This document shows, in pieces, positions 62,593-64,000 of a stretch of DNA of 64,000 nucleotides. The notes beneath the pieces are model-generated. The model made no database searches. It had not been told where the DNA came from and worked only from the letters and a program-made list of their open reading frames with translations. The translations under genes were made by a program, and so were the position numbers. The stretch lies in contig CP001769.1 of assembly GCA_000024525.1 (NCBI GenBank), forward strand, positions 6,357,001-6,421,000, given 5' to 3'. Every line of letters begins with the position of its first letter. Position 1 is the stretch's first letter. Source of the stretch: Spirosoma linguale DSM 74. Lineage in GTDB: Bacteria; Bacteroidota; Bacteroidia; Cytophagales; Spirosomataceae.

Positions 62593-63582
62593 TTATCCGG
62601 CAAACACCAGCGGACGCAACTGCCGGATTTTCCACTCAGCCTCGCTGATTTGAGTTCGGTATTCCTGAGCGGCCCTTACATTACCTCCCTCTTCCAGGAC
62701 CTGAGCAGCCTTCTCCAGGAGCATCACTGTCTCCTCCAGTGCCCGAATGGCGTTCCACAGAGATTCTTCTACGGATCGTTTTACGCCACTCAGCAACGAA
62801 CTGGCCGTATAGCCGTGCCCGGTATGACAGCGATAGCGCAGGAGGGTACCTTCCTGAATACTTGTCATTACGCCGTGGCATTCGGGGCAAGTCAGGGGCG
62901 AAAGGTCACCCTCTTCTAAAATTGTCATATCAAAGGAATTTTCCTCTTCCGCGATCTTTACTTCTTTTTGCAGACGAAGCTGATCCTTTTGGGCAAGGAT
63001 TGGCCGCTCATTAACCGTTTCCTGGGTTAACCTAGTCAACAGGGCCGCCATTTCGCTAATGGGTACACTATGATCGACCACCACGTTCTCCCGAACGCTT
63101 TCCGGCATACTGGGATAAAGAGCCTCTTCGGGTTCCTGAATAACACTGACCCCGCCTAACCGTTTTACGGTCCACATGCCGGACGTCCCATCGTTGAGCA
63201 AACCCGTAAGTACGACCCCGATTACGCGCGGGCCGTAGCAATAAGCTGCCGACCGGAACAAGGCATCAATAGAAGGCCTGAACCGGTTCTCTTTAGGCCC
63301 CCTCTTTACCAGCACCGTTTCGTTTTCAATGAGCAGATGATGGTCTGGCGGGGCAACATAGATGTGTCCCCGCTGAATCGGTTCTCCATCGACAGGCTGA
63401 GTTGCCTTGATATTACCCGCAAAATTCAAAATACGGGGTAAATAACTTGGCGCATCTGCGGCTATATGCTGAACAATAAAAATGGTAGCCGATAAATCGG
63501 GCGGTAAACCGGCTACGAGTTCTCGAAGCGCATACACACCACCCGCCGAAGCACCAATCACGACAATATCCCGTTTGGTCAT
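62593..63582 (-). CDS. CheB-type methylesterase without receiver domain
   Basis: 329 aa. The catalytic domain (1-190) has Ser12 in GASAGG, His39 in VQHI and Asp near residue 131 in LTGLLNDGTSGM. There is no N-terminal REC domain. The C-terminal part (about 225-260) carries a CPECHG and RCHTGHGYT cluster, likely a zinc site, then a helical tail. Stand-alone CheB proteins in Cytophagales are usually not part of flagellar chemotaxis; no MCP or CheR gene is nearby. Confidence 0.9.
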   Translation of the reverse strand: MTKRDIVVIGASAGGVYALRELVAGLPPDLSATIFIVQHIAADAPSYLPRILNFAGNIKATQPVDGEPIQRGHIYVAPPDHHLLIENETVLVKRGPKENRFRPSIDALFRSAAYCYGPRVIGVVLTGLLNDGTSGMWTVKRLGGVSVIQEPEEALYPSMPESVRENVVVDHSVPISEMAALLTRLTQETVNERPILAQKDQLRLQKEVKIAEEENSFDMTILEEGDLSPLTCPECHGVMTSIQEGTLLRYRCHTGHGYTASSLLSGVKRSVEESLWNAIRALEETVMLLEKAAQVLEEGGNVRAAQEYRTQISEAEWKIRQLRPLVFAG

Positions 63583-64000
63583 GCTATCGAGTAAATAAAG
63601 CTTCGCTTTCCGCAGCGAACTATAGTTGTCCTAAGACAAACCCGAAGAAACTTGTCTGAGACGATAGCGATGTAATTTGTGAGGATGTGGCGTCGCCCCG
63701 GAAGACATAAGACACTATTGCCAGACAATCGGGTACGTGGCCTTTGCAAATCGGTGCCTGTGGACGTAGCTGCCGCAAGCCCGTCAATCTGCTTACCGAT
63801 TGATTACGTATGATAGTCGTTTGTAGCTACAAAAACAGCCCCACGATAAAAAAAGAAGCGCGTTGCCCTCGCAGCCAGTCAGAATAGGTATGGTAATTTT
63901 TCTTTGATCAATTTATTTTCAGGCTATTCACAAAGCCTACCAAAATTAAAGACTAACTCATTGAATGTCAAATGCTTACAAAATAGTACATGCCGTTAGA
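63583..64000. other. 418 nt without recognisable genes (window end)
   Basis: Upstream of the CheB gene. I see no ORF, RNA gene or repeat that I can support. It is partly AT-rich and may hold the cheB promoter or the end of a gene beyond the window. Confidence 0.5.

Overview
The window reads as chromosomal DNA of a Bacteroidota member of the order Cytophagales, most like Spirosoma and relatives. This rests on a PorP/SprF protein beside a giant type IX secretion (T9SS) type-B cargo protein, a TonB receptor paired with a DUF4249 lipoprotein, many single-domain response regulators, Bacteroidota-type promoters (TAnnTTTG) and few Shine-Dalgarno sites. Genus assignment is inference. I see no phage, IS transposase or CRISPR array.

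Layout. 1-4587 (minus): surface-polysaccharide cluster (GT9, two GT2, DUF2304, large membrane protein) with TGATG stop/start overlaps. 4708-9136: UPF0104-type flippase-like protein, DUF4249 lipoprotein and TonB receptor. 9400-15000: secreted M28 peptidase, lipoprotein, zinc alcohol dehydrogenase and Cytophagales-type orphans. 15127-19068: histidine kinase, response regulator, MFS exporter. 19351-20246: initiator tRNA gene split by a group I intron, followed by a free-standing homing-endonuclease-like gene. 20392-25447: era, der, EamA transporter, ArsR-type regulator, ruvB. 25546-30478: T9SS cargo and PorP/SprF. 30536-32976: a HigBA-like toxin-antitoxin pair lying between ettA and a decayed copy of the ettA 3' end. 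33051-36262: DUF349, NUDIX, DinB and small proteins. 36442-41954 (minus): two sodium:solute symporters, a coiled-coil protein, inositol oxygenase and a serine hydrolase. 42049-47697 (minus): the lipid/translation operon DUF177-rpmF-plsX-fabH-efp-accB-accC. 47827-56852: transporter, S41 protease, DnaQ-like exonuclease, hybrid sensor with beta-propellers, prolyl oligopeptidase. 56943-63582: two DUF421 proteins, glycosyltransferase, GH1-like hydrolase, small proteins, a receiver protein and CheB.

The main discovery candidate is the tRNA-fMet(CAU) gene on the minus strand (exons 20246-20214 and 19906-19867). A 307-nt insert sits exactly between U33 and the anticodon and carries the conserved core of a tRNA-type (IC3-like) group I intron (P3, P6, P7, P9 and terminal G). 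Only 66 nt past the tRNA, behind a terminator, lies a 149-aa PD-(D/E)XK protein of the I-Ssp6803I type, a family known to cut the tRNA-fMet anticodon region. The endonuclease lies outside the intron, which makes the locus unusual.

Other noteworthy structure: the higBA cassette flanked by direct copies of the ettA 3' end, with the toxin start apparently frameshifted; and a set of intergenic hairpins whose arms are short tandem repeats of different sequence but the same architecture, three of them in consecutive gaps of the fatty-acid operon.
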